Positions 30,789 through 39,167 of a stretch of 41,320 nt of DNA are shown piece after piece. The position numbers were made by a program, and so were the translations under genes. Positions within the stretch are counted from its first letter, which is position 1. Each line of letters opens with the position of its first letter. Location of the stretch: positions 1 through 41,320 of the forward strand of contig CAYRAF010000004.1 in NCBI GenBank assembly GCA_964422195.1, read 5' to 3'. The notes below the pieces were generated by a model. That model saw only the letters and a list, made by a program, of their open reading frames with translations. It did no database searches and was not told the origin of the DNA. The DNA is from CALVUP01 sp964422195 (lineage in GTDB: Bacteria > Bacillota_I > Bacilli_A > RF39 > UBA660).

Positions 30789-32579
30789 ATGATAAAAGAA
30801 AAACTTGCTTTAGTACCTCATAAACCAGGTAGTTATCAAATGAAGAATAAAGAAGGTAATATTATTTATGTTGGTAAAGCAAAAGATTTAAAAAATAGAT
30901 TAACATCATACTTTACAGGTATTCATACAGGTAAAACTTTAATGCTTGTTAACGATATATATGACTTTGAGTATATAGTAACATCATCAGAATTAGAATC
31001 ATTAATATTAGAAATAAATTTAATTAAGAAGTATAATCCTAAATATAATATTTTACTTAAAGATGATAAATCATATCCTTATATTGAATTAACTAAAGAT
31101 AAATATCCTACTTTGAAAGTGGTTAGAAACGTTAAAAAAAAGAAAAATAAGAATAATTTATTTGGGCCTTTTCCTAATGTAAAAGCAGCTCGTCGTACAG
31201 TGGAGATTATTAATAGAGTATATCCGTTACGTAAATGTAATAATTTAAAAAAAGAAGTTTGTCTTTATTATCATATACATGAATGTTTAGGTTATTGCCA
31301 GTATAATATCGATAAAAAAATAATTGATAATATGCGAAAAGAAATTATAACTTTTTTAAATGGCGATGCTTCTATAATAGTAGAAAAGATAAAAGAAGAA
31401 ATGTCTAAAGCTAGTGAAGCTTTAAACTATGAAAAAGCATTAGAATTAAAAGAAATGTTAAAGGATATAGATATAACTTTAAGAAAGCAAAAAATAGACT
31501 TAAATAATAATTATAATTTTGATTTATTTAATTATTATGTAGATAATAATTATTTATCAATACAAGTATTTTTTATAAAAAATGGTATTCTTTATGGTAG
31601 AGATAGAGAAATATTTAATATTATCGATAATCCAGAAGATGAGTTTTTAAATTATATAATTAATTTTTATGATAAAAAAAATATATTGCCTAAAGAAATA
31701 GTTGTTAATAGTAATATAGATACTAATGTATTAAGTAATTATTTAGGTATTAAAGTAAATACATATAAAAGGGGTAAAATTCATAAGTTGTTGTCATTAG
31801 CTGAAGAAAATGCTAAAGAATATTTAGATGAACAAATAAATTTAATTACTCAAGATGAAACTAAGAGAATAGAAGCTATTAATGAATTAAGGAAAGTTTT
31901 AAATATTCATGAGGTATCTAAAATAGAAGCTTTTGATAACTCTCATTTGTTTGGAACATATTATGTTGGGGGAATGGTATCATATTTAGATTTTGTTCCT
32001 CAAAAAAATGAGTATCGTAAATATAGGGTTGATGTTTCTGTTAAAGATGATTTAGCGGCAATGAAAGAAGTTACTTATAGAAGATATTATAAATTATTGA
32101 TGGAAGATTTAGAAAAACCTGATATAATTTTAGTAGATGGTGGTAAAACTCAATTAAATGTTGTTAAAGAAATAATTGATTCTTTGCATTTAAATATTAA
32201 AATTATTGGGCTAAAGAAAGATGAACATCATAGAACAAGTACTTTAATTGATGATAATTTTAATGAAATAAAGCTTGATAGACATAGTAATTTATTTTTC
32301 TTCTTAAGTAAGATTCAAGAAGAAGTTCATAGATATGCTATTAGTTATCATAGAAATATTAAAAGTAAAGGATTACTAACTAGTATTATTGATACTATTC
32401 CTGGTATAGGTGAAAAAAGAAAAAAAGAATTAATAAAAAATTTTGGTTCATATAAGAAATTAAAAGAGGCTAGTTTAGAAGAATTAAAGAAGATTCTTCC
32501 AGAAAATGTAGCAAAGGATACATATGAGTTTTTAAATAATATAGAAAGGATAAAAAAGGGTGATGTTAATGAAAAATAA
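30789..32579 (+). CDS. uvrC: UvrABC excinuclease subunit C
   Basis: UvrC makes the two incisions of nucleotide excision repair. The frame is open further upstream, but the ATG at 30789 behind GGTGGTGAT is the start (596 aa). The GIY-YIG nuclease domain is at the N-terminus (KPGSYQMKNKEGNIIYVGKAKDL). The UVR motif for UvrB binding lies around residue 200, the RNase H-like endonuclease carries EAFDNSHLFGTYYVGGMVSY and ILVDGGKTQLN, and the C-terminal helix-hairpin-helix has IPGIGEKRKKELIKNFG. Its end overlaps the pilin-like gene by 11 bases. Confidence 0.97.
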   Translation: MIKEKLALVPHKPGSYQMKNKEGNIIYVGKAKDLKNRLTSYFTGIHTGKTLMLVNDIYDFEYIVTSSELESLILEINLIKKYNPKYNILLKDDKSYPYIELTKDKYPTLKVVRNVKKKKNKNNLFGPFPNVKAARRTVEIINRVYPLRKCNNLKKEVCLYYHIHECLGYCQYNIDKKIIDNMRKEIITFLNGDASIIVEKIKEEMSKASEALNYEKALELKEMLKDIDITLRKQKIDLNNNYNFDLFNYYVDNNYLSIQVFFIKNGILYGRDREIFNIIDNPEDEFLNYIINFYDKKNILPKEIVVNSNIDTNVLSNYLGIKVNTYKRGKIHKLLSLAEENAKEYLDEQINLITQDETKRIEAINELRKVLNIHEVSKIEAFDNSHLFGTYYVGGMVSYLDFVPQKNEYRKYRVDVSVKDDLAAMKEVTYRRYYKLLMEDLEKPDIILVDGGKTQLNVVKEIIDSLHLNIKIIGLKKDEHHRTSTLIDDNFNEIKLDRHSNLFFFLSKIQEEVHRYAISYHRNIKSKGLLTSIIDTIPGIGEKRKKELIKNFGSYKKLKEASLEELKKILPENVAKDTYEFLNNIERIKKGDVNEK

Positions 32580-33900
32580 AAAAGGTTTTACTATTGTAGA
32601 ATTATTAGGAGTAATAGTAATATTAACAATTATTACTTTAATTGCTATTCCTAGTACTTCACATTTGTTAAAAAAGTCTAATGAATCGTATATTAATTTT
32701 ACTTATGAAAATATAAAGTCTGCGGCTACTGAATATGTAATGGATAAAAATTATAGTTTAGATCCTGAATATACTTATGAAATAAGATTGAAAGATTTAA
32801 TTGATGAATCATATATTGATCCAATAAAAAACCCTGAAACTAAGAAGAATTGTAATTTTCAAAGTTCTTATGTTAATGTTACTAATAAGGCTAAGGCAGA
32901 TGATACTCATAAAAAACTTAGTTATTCAATATGTTTGGTTTGTGGTAGTTTCAATGGTGATGATGACAAGAGACTTAATACATGTCATGATGCAAGTGAT
33001 TGGATTGGTTTTGCATATTCTGGTGATAAAGATAGTGTTATTAATGTGAGTAATGAAGGCTTTGTCGTTAATACTAATACAAAAGTACCATTAATTATAA
33101 CTAGTTTTAATGACTTAGAGAATGAGGACTATGCTAAATATACTATTGATGGACCAAATATTATAACTTTAGGTTCAGATAGTAATGGACATTATTTTAA
33201 ATCTGGAAATATTGAAGGGAAAACTAAAATAAAAGTTATCTATCAAAGAGGGACAGATATAGGCTATTCAGGATCTGTTGATGTAACTGTTAGAAATGAT
33301 AAGTATACTACATTAACAAATGTATCAGAATATAAAGATTATTCTTTAGCGGTAGGTAATACATATGATTCAGTATTTAATTATGGAAACAATGGAGGTT
33401 TGGCTACTAGTGTGACTAATTTAGAATGCACTACTGATAATGATTCTATATCTGTTTCTACAATCAATGGTGGCCCAGGTGTTACTTATTGTAGAGTATA
33501 TACAAAACATTTATCAAAAAATAAAGCTACTGTAACTATTAAACCACTAATTACAGAACATTTTCCTAATAACAATATTGAAACTTATACAGTCGTTCCT
33601 ACGCCAAGAAAAAATAGCAAATATAGTTTTGTATATGAAGGAGAAAGAATTGTTACAAGTGGTGAAGAAGGAGTATATAGAGCTGTCGGAATAACGCCTG
33701 ATGATTTTTCAGGTGTAGTAGATGTTACTTTTTCTACAAAAGAATCTTCATGGCCATCATGTTTAGAATCTAATGGAGATAGTTATATATTTCATAGTAA
33801 TGTCTGTAGTTCTGCAAAAGGAACATATGTAGCAACTATAAATTATTTTGGGCAAAAATATACTTTTACTAAAGAAGTAAATTTCACCAGAAAAGGGTGA
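32569..33900 (+). CDS. Large type IV pilin-like protein with Ig-like region
   Basis: A 443-residue protein that starts with a prepilin-peptidase site and stalk, KKGFTIVELLGVIVILTIITLIAIP (cleavage before Phe, Glu at +5). The ATG at 32569 sits behind AAGGGTGAT. The rest is much longer than a normal pilin: a Cys cluster (CLVCG...NTC, about 125-145), then a probable Ig-like beta domain (about 170-245), and a Cys-containing C-terminal beta region. It is wedged between uvrC and mutL with overlaps, so it is co-transcribed with DNA repair genes. No assembly ATPase or prepilin peptidase is in the window. Confidence 0.82.
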   Translation: MKNKKGFTIVELLGVIVILTIITLIAIPSTSHLLKKSNESYINFTYENIKSAATEYVMDKNYSLDPEYTYEIRLKDLIDESYIDPIKNPETKKNCNFQSSYVNVTNKAKADDTHKKLSYSICLVCGSFNGDDDKRLNTCHDASDWIGFAYSGDKDSVINVSNEGFVVNTNTKVPLIITSFNDLENEDYAKYTIDGPNIITLGSDSNGHYFKSGNIEGKTKIKVIYQRGTDIGYSGSVDVTVRNDKYTTLTNVSEYKDYSLAVGNTYDSVFNYGNNGGLATSVTNLECTTDNDSISVSTINGGPGVTYCRVYTKHLSKNKATVTIKPLITEHFPNNNIETYTVVPTPRKNSKYSFVYEGERIVTSGEEGVYRAVGITPDDFSGVVDVTFSTKESSWPSCLESNGDSYIFHSNVCSSAKGTYVATINYFGQKYTFTKEVNFTRKG

Positions 33901-33905
33901 TGATA

Positions 33906-35654
33906 ATGAATAAAATAAAAATAATGGATGAAAACTTAGCTAATAAAATTGCTGCTGGTGAAGTAGTAGAAAAATGCATGAATGTAGTTAAAGAATTAGT
34001 AGAAAATAGCATTGATGCCGGTAGTAATGTGATTAAAATAGAATTATTAGAATCAGGTGTAAAACAGATTAAAGTTACTGATAATGGAATAGGTATGAGT
34101 AAGGAAGATGCAAAGCTTGCTTTTTCTCGTCATGCCACTTCTAAGCTTTACACTTTAGATGATTTATTTAATATTGATTCATTAGGTTTTAGAGGAGAAG
34201 CTTTACCTTCTATTGCTGCTGTTTCTAAATTAGCGCTAAAGACATCAAATGGCGAAGAAGGAACAGAAATAGTAATTAATGGAGGAAAAATAGAAAGTAT
34301 AGATAATTCTGACTTAAAAAAAGGAACATCTATTACTGTTTGTGATTTATTTTATAATACTCCTGTAAGATTAAAATATATCAAAAATCTATATATAGAG
34401 TTGGCAAATATTTTAGAATATGTGGATAAAATGGCTTTATCTTATCCTGATATTAGTTTTACTGTTAGTAATGATGGTAAAGTTTTACTATCTACTGATG
34501 GCTCTGGAGATTTATTGAAAGTTATATATAAGATTTATGGTAAAGATGTAGCTAAGAAAATGATTGAAGTAAATGATGAAAATGATGATTATACTATATC
34601 TGGGTATATATCTTATCCAGAAAATACTAGAAGTAGTAGAAATTCAATTACTACATTAGTTAATGGGAGAGTAATAAAAAATAATGAATTAAATAGAATT
34701 ATCATTGATTGTTATCATACATATATTCATAAAGGTAGATATCCTATTATTGTTTTAAATATTGAAGTTGATCCAATACTAATTGATATTAATATTCATC
34801 CTACTAAAATGGATATTAAGTTTTCAAAGATGAATACTTTAAAGGATTTAATTAGTAAATCTATTAGTAAAAAATTAAGTGAAATTAATTTAATACCTGA
34901 TAGTAATGTAAGAGATAATTTATCTGTTAATGATGTTTTAGATCAAATTAAAAACACTTCTAATAATGAAGAAAATATTAAAATAGATGATACAAATAAT
35001 TATGAGGAAATTACTTTTGATTTTGAAGTGCATGAAGAATCAAAAGAATTGGAATTAAATGAAGCAAGAGTACCTAAAATGGAGTATATAGGAGTATACG
35101 ATCTAACTTTTATAATTGCAAGCAGTAATGAAGGATTATGTTTAATCGATCAACATGGTGCTGCAGAAAGAATAAAATATGAAAAATTATTAAAGCAAAT
35201 TAATGAAAAAGATTCTAGAAAACAAGAACTTTTAATTCCTATTAAAATTGAACTTCCTAAGAATGAGGCTATTATTTTAAATAATAATATAAATATTATT
35301 AAGAATTTAAATATTGATATAGAAGAATTTGGTGATAATACTTTTATAATTAGATCACATCCTTTATGGATTGATAATGATTATGCAGAATCAAGCATAA
35401 GAGATATTATTGAAATAGTTATCAATAATAAGGATTTCTCATATGAAAAGTTTGTAGATAGTATTATTACTTCTATAGCGTGTCATACATCTATAAAAGC
35501 CCATGATTACATATCAGAAAGTGAGGTTAATTACATATTAGAGAATATTAGATATTGTGATAATCCTTTTACATGTCCTCATGGAAGACCAACAATAATT
35601 AAGTTTACTGTAGATGAAATCAAGAAAATGTTTAAAAGAGATTATAGGGAGTAA
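33906..35654 (+). CDS. mutL: DNA mismatch repair protein MutL
   Basis: MutL links mismatch recognition by MutS to strand removal. The GHKL ATPase has IAAGEVVEKCMNVVKELVENSIDAG, DNGIGM and SLGFRGEALPSIAAVS. The C-terminal domain carries the endonuclease motif LIDQHGAAERIKYE (Gly for the usual Ala), ACHTSIKAHD and CPHGRPT, so nicking activity is expected as in B. subtilis. A GTG at 33897 and ATGs at 33900 and 33906 are in frame; 33906 is the best spaced from AAGGGTGA (582 aa). miaA follows after 2 bases. mutS is not in the window. Confidence 0.96.
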   Translation: MNKIKIMDENLANKIAAGEVVEKCMNVVKELVENSIDAGSNVIKIELLESGVKQIKVTDNGIGMSKEDAKLAFSRHATSKLYTLDDLFNIDSLGFRGEALPSIAAVSKLALKTSNGEEGTEIVINGGKIESIDNSDLKKGTSITVCDLFYNTPVRLKYIKNLYIELANILEYVDKMALSYPDISFTVSNDGKVLLSTDGSGDLLKVIYKIYGKDVAKKMIEVNDENDDYTISGYISYPENTRSSRNSITTLVNGRVIKNNELNRIIIDCYHTYIHKGRYPIIVLNIEVDPILIDINIHPTKMDIKFSKMNTLKDLISKSISKKLSEINLIPDSNVRDNLSVNDVLDQIKNTSNNEENIKIDDTNNYEEITFDFEVHEESKELELNEARVPKMEYIGVYDLTFIIASSNEGLCLIDQHGAAERIKYEKLLKQINEKDSRKQELLIPIKIELPKNEAIILNNNINIIKNLNIDIEEFGDNTFIIRSHPLWIDNDYAESSIRDIIEIVINNKDFSYEKFVDSIITSIACHTSIKAHDYISESEVNYILENIRYCDNPFTCPHGRPTIIKFTVDEIKKMFKRDYRE

Positions 35655-35656
35655 TT

Positions 35657-36532
35657 ATGAAAGATATAATTGTGATAGTTGGGCCTACTGGAGTAGGTAA
35701 AACAAAATTAAGTGTAGAATTAGCTAAAAATTTAAATGCAGAAATTATTAATGCTGATAGTATGCAAGTATATAAAGATTTAAATATTGGTACTGCCAAA
35801 ATAAAAGAAGAGGAAAAAGAAGGTATTACGCACCATTTGTTTGATATTAAAGATGTAAATGAGATGTATACAATATATGATTATCAAAAAGATGCTAGAA
35901 ATAAAATAAAGGAAATATTAAATAAGGGTAAAAAAGTAATATTTGTAGGTGGTTCTGGCCTTTATATAAAAGCAGCATTATATGATTATAAGTTGAATGA
36001 TGAAATTAAAAAGAATGAATATGATAATTTGTCTAATGAGGAAATAAAAGCAAGAATTGAGAAAGTTACTACTTGTGATATACATATAAATAATAGAAAG
36101 AGATTAGTAAGAATGCTTCAAAAAATAGATAATGGAGATATTATTAATGAGTATACTAATAATGATAAAATTTATGATTTTATAACTATAGGATTAACAA
36201 CATCTAGAGATAATCTTTATAATATTATTAATACTAGAGTAGATAAAATGTTTGATGATGGTCTTTTAAATGAAGTAGAAAATTTATATAAACAAAATAT
36301 TAGAAGTAAAGCTATAATGACAGGAATTGGATATAAAGAGTTATATGATTATTTTGATAAAAAAGTAACTTTAGATGATGCTATTAGTAATATCAAAAGA
36401 AATTCTAGAAGATATGCTAAAAGACAATATACTTTTTTTAATAATCAAATGGATGTATTATGGTTTAATACTAATTATGAAAATTTTAATCAAACAGTAT
36501 GTGAAGTTTTAGAAAAAATCAAAAATAGTTGA
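35657..36532 (+). CDS. miaA: tRNA dimethylallyltransferase MiaA
   Basis: MiaA adds the isopentenyl group to A37 of tRNAs reading UNN codons. The P-loop is GPTGVGKTKLS at the N-terminus, followed by INADSMQVYKDLNIGTAK, which binds the pyrophosphate and tRNA. FVGGSGLYIKAALYD and ITIGLTTSRDNLYNIINTRVDKM are typical of the family. The length of 291 residues is normal. mutL-miaA is a conserved order. GGGAG precedes the ATG. The gene ends with TGA, showing standard stop usage. Confidence 0.97.
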   Translation: MKDIIVIVGPTGVGKTKLSVELAKNLNAEIINADSMQVYKDLNIGTAKIKEEEKEGITHHLFDIKDVNEMYTIYDYQKDARNKIKEILNKGKKVIFVGGSGLYIKAALYDYKLNDEIKKNEYDNLSNEEIKARIEKVTTCDIHINNRKRLVRMLQKIDNGDIINEYTNNDKIYDFITIGLTTSRDNLYNIINTRVDKMFDDGLLNEVENLYKQNIRSKAIMTGIGYKELYDYFDKKVTLDDAISNIKRNSRRYAKRQYTFFNNQMDVLWFNTNYENFNQTVCEVLEKIKNS

Positions 36533-36545
36533 TTTTTTCTTTTTT
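36514..36545 (+). terminator. Terminator of the uvrC-pilin-mutL-miaA unit
   Basis: AAAAATCAA / TTGATTTTT stem with a 6-base loop, followed by T-rich sequence. It overlaps the miaA stop. Confidence 0.8.
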
Positions 36546-36583
36546 ATTTGATAATATTAACAATACTGATTGGAGGGAATTAA

Positions 36584-37090
36584 ATGTTAGAGTTTACATA
36601 TGTAATGATAAAACCAGATATTATGAATAAAGAAGAAAATGAAAAAAATAGAATTATTGAAGATATTATCAATACTTATAATGATAATGGGTTAGATATA
36701 ATAACTATGGATGAGGCAGTAGCAACTTATGAACAAGTATCTAAGCATTATGAGCATTTAAAAGATAAACCTTTCTTTAATGATTTAGCTAGTTTTATGA
36801 GTGATAAAATTTTAAAAATGATAGTATTTGGTGAAGATGCAGTAAAAAAAGTTAGAGATATTAATGGACCTACAAATGTTTTAAAAGCAAGAGAAGAATC
36901 GCCAAATTCTATTCGCGCTAAATATGGAAACCCTGATTTTGGTCCAGCAAATGCTGTTCATGCATCTGACAGTAAAGAAAGTGCTATAAACGAAATATAT
37001 AACTTTTATAATATTAAAATTAATCAACCAAAATATGCTAATGATCAAGAATTAAGAGTAAAGCAAATAGTTAGTCATAAGCATAAATAA
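36584..37090 (+). CDS. ndk: Nucleoside diphosphate kinase
   Basis: NDK transfers phosphate between nucleoside tri- and diphosphates through a phospho-His. The active His is His126 in NAVHASDS. KPDIM, HYEHLKDKPFFNDLASFM, GPTNVLKAREESPNSIRAKYG are standard. The protein is 168 residues, longer than the usual 135-155, through an insertion near residue 15-25 and a basic C-terminal tail. GGAGGG precedes the ATG. Confidence 0.93.
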   Translation: MLEFTYVMIKPDIMNKEENEKNRIIEDIINTYNDNGLDIITMDEAVATYEQVSKHYEHLKDKPFFNDLASFMSDKILKMIVFGEDAVKKVRDINGPTNVLKAREESPNSIRAKYGNPDFGPANAVHASDSKESAINEIYNFYNIKINQPKYANDQELRVKQIVSHKHK

Positions 37091-37092
37091 AG

Positions 37093-37119
37093 AATACGAT
37101 AAAAAATCGTATTTTTTTT
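37093..37119 (+). terminator. Terminator of ndk
   Basis: AATACGAT / ATCGTATT stem, 5-base A loop, run of Ts. Confidence 0.9.
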
Positions 37120-37148
37120 ATAATTTAATTTATTAAACAACAATTTAG

Positions 37149-37157
37149 TGGTATACT
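37149..37157 (+). promoter_or_regulatory. Extended -10 promoter
   Basis: TGG-TATACT; no clear -35. Confidence 0.45.
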
Positions 37158-37180
37158 AAAATAGTATAGGAGAGAGTAGT

Positions 37181-39109
37181 ATGAGTAAAAGTAGTAAAAA
37201 GGAAGTAATAGAGGAATTAAAAATGGAAGAAACTCCAAAAATAACTAGGAGTACCAAAAATAAAAAAAGAAAAATAAAAAAGAAATTTATAATAAGTGGG
37301 ATATGTGTATTAATATTTATAATCTTATTAATTTCACTTGGATTTGTGTATAGTATTAAAACTAAAGAGATGATTAGTAATAAAGCAGATAAGTACTATA
37401 AAAAGATGGAAGTTAATAAAGACTTTGGTAAGAATAAAAAGCTAATTTCATATTCTAAAGATGTTAGCTCTTCTATTAGATATCCTTTTGTAGGTATAAA
37501 AGGAATTGATAATGATATATTGCATGATGTAAAAAAGATTGAAAAAGATTATTATAAAAAATATCAGAGTAATAAATTTGTATTTAATAAATTTAAATAC
37601 TATTTATTTGTGGATTATGATGCTTATTATGGTGTTGATGATATAGTTAGTGTAGTTTATTATGCTAATATAGTAAATAACAAAAATAAATTGATTTCAG
37701 AAAATATTTATACAAGTAATTATTCATTAAAGGAAGCATGTAAAGTAAAAGATAATTACATTTTTGTAGAAGGTTATACTAAAAATATAAGCAATTCTTT
37801 ACTTAATTATTATAAAGATAAAAAAGAGTTATCTAAAAATTATAAAGATTTTTTAAAGGAAGATAATAAATATCATTATGCATTATCAAAAGATGGTATT
37901 TTAATTATTATGAATAAGAAAGGTATTTATAATAAAAAGGGTATTGAAAAAATAACTTTTAAATATGATGATTTTAAGAATATTATTAACATAGATACAA
38001 CTAAGAATGTTAAAAAAATAAAAAAGATATCCAGAAATGAAAAATTAACTGATAACAAAAAGATAATGTATATAAAAACTAAAACTAATGTATATGCTAA
38101 GGCTAATAAAAATAGTGATGTCTTATTAATACTAGAAAAAGGAGAAGTAGTAGAACAGCTTGAATTAGGTAATATTGAGTTTAGTAAAGTCAATTATAAT
38201 GATAAGGACTATTATGTATTATTTAAATATTTATCTGATAAACCAGTTGCTAAGTTAGGATATACTGATGTAAGTGATAAGATTGAGATTAAAAATAAAG
38301 CTATACTTTATAAAGAAGATAATGATAAGAGTGAAAAAATTGCTACTTTAAATAAAATTACTAGTCTAAGTAGAATTGGTAAAAAAGAAAATTGGAATGA
38401 AGTTATTTATAATAATAAAATAGCTTTTGTTAAATCATCTGATTTGGTTGTGAAAAGTAATGAGACATATTTAAATATAGGGAATAGAAAGATTGATCCT
38501 AAAAAACCAATGGTTGCTTTAACATTTGATGATGGGCCTAATCCTTCATCTTCTAATAGAATATTAGATACATTAGAAAAATATAACTCTGTAGCAACTT
38601 TCTTTGAACTTGGAAGTTTAGCAAGTTCTTATCCTAATGTTATTAAAAGAGAGGAAAAGATAGGTTGTGAGGTTGCTTCTCATACATATTCTCATGCTGA
38701 TTTAGCTGGTTTATCAAGAGATGGTATTTTAGGAGAAGTAAATAAAGCTGATAACGTATTTAAAAAAATATTAGGCCATGATGTTAGTTTATTAAGGCCA
38801 CCATATGGTAGTACTAGTCAACTAGTTAGAAATACTGTTAATCATCCATTAATATTATGGGATATTGATACTTTAGATTGGAAAAGTAGAAATAAAAATA
38901 GTATTTTAAGTGAGGTTCATGCAGTATCAGATTACAATGGAAGAATTATATTAATGCACTCAATATATGAAACAACCGCAGATGCAGTTGAAGAACTAGT
39001 TCCAGAACTTATAAATAAAGGATATCAATTAGTAACTGTATCAGAGCTTGCTAAATATAAAGGATATAATACATTAAAAAATGGTGGGATTTATTATAAT
39101 TTTAGATAG
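37181..39109 (+). CDS. Membrane-anchored peptidoglycan/polysaccharide deacetylase with SH3-like domains
   Basis: A 642-residue protein. A basic tail and a transmembrane helix (about 32-55) are followed by a domain (about 80-270) like those preceding NodB in PdaC-type enzymes. Two SH3-like wall-binding segments come next (about 300-360 and 368-425). The NodB domain (about 440-640) has all motifs: TFDDGP (Asp450, Asp451), SHTYSHAD, RPPYGS, DIDTLDW and LMHSI. This is the classical peptidoglycan GlcNAc deacetylase arrangement, giving lysozyme resistance. It differs from the other deacetylase in the second motif. Confidence 0.92.
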   Translation: MSKSSKKEVIEELKMEETPKITRSTKNKKRKIKKKFIISGICVLIFIILLISLGFVYSIKTKEMISNKADKYYKKMEVNKDFGKNKKLISYSKDVSSSIRYPFVGIKGIDNDILHDVKKIEKDYYKKYQSNKFVFNKFKYYLFVDYDAYYGVDDIVSVVYYANIVNNKNKLISENIYTSNYSLKEACKVKDNYIFVEGYTKNISNSLLNYYKDKKELSKNYKDFLKEDNKYHYALSKDGILIIMNKKGIYNKKGIEKITFKYDDFKNIINIDTTKNVKKIKKISRNEKLTDNKKIMYIKTKTNVYAKANKNSDVLLILEKGEVVEQLELGNIEFSKVNYNDKDYYVLFKYLSDKPVAKLGYTDVSDKIEIKNKAILYKEDNDKSEKIATLNKITSLSRIGKKENWNEVIYNNKIAFVKSSDLVVKSNETYLNIGNRKIDPKKPMVALTFDDGPNPSSSNRILDTLEKYNSVATFFELGSLASSYPNVIKREEKIGCEVASHTYSHADLAGLSRDGILGEVNKADNVFKKILGHDVSLLRPPYGSTSQLVRNTVNHPLILWDIDTLDWKSRNKNSILSEVHAVSDYNGRIILMHSIYETTADAVEELVPELINKGYQLVTVSELAKYKGYNTLKNGGIYYNFR

Positions 39110-39135
39110 GATTATTGACAGTAATCCTTTTTTTA
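39108..39135 (+). terminator. Terminator of the larger deacetylase gene
   Basis: AGGATTA / TAATCCT stem, 7-base loop TTGACAG, then Ts. The loop holds a perfect -35 hexamer for the next promoter. Confidence 0.85.
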
Positions 39136-39143
39136 TTTAAAAT
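39115..39143 (+). promoter_or_regulatory. Promoter of the second large pilin-like gene, overlapping a terminator
   Basis: TTGACA (39115-39120), 17-base spacer, TAAAAT (39138-39143). The -35 lies in the loop of the preceding terminator. Confidence 0.65.
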
Positions 39144-39167
39144 AATATATGATAGGATAGTGATAAT

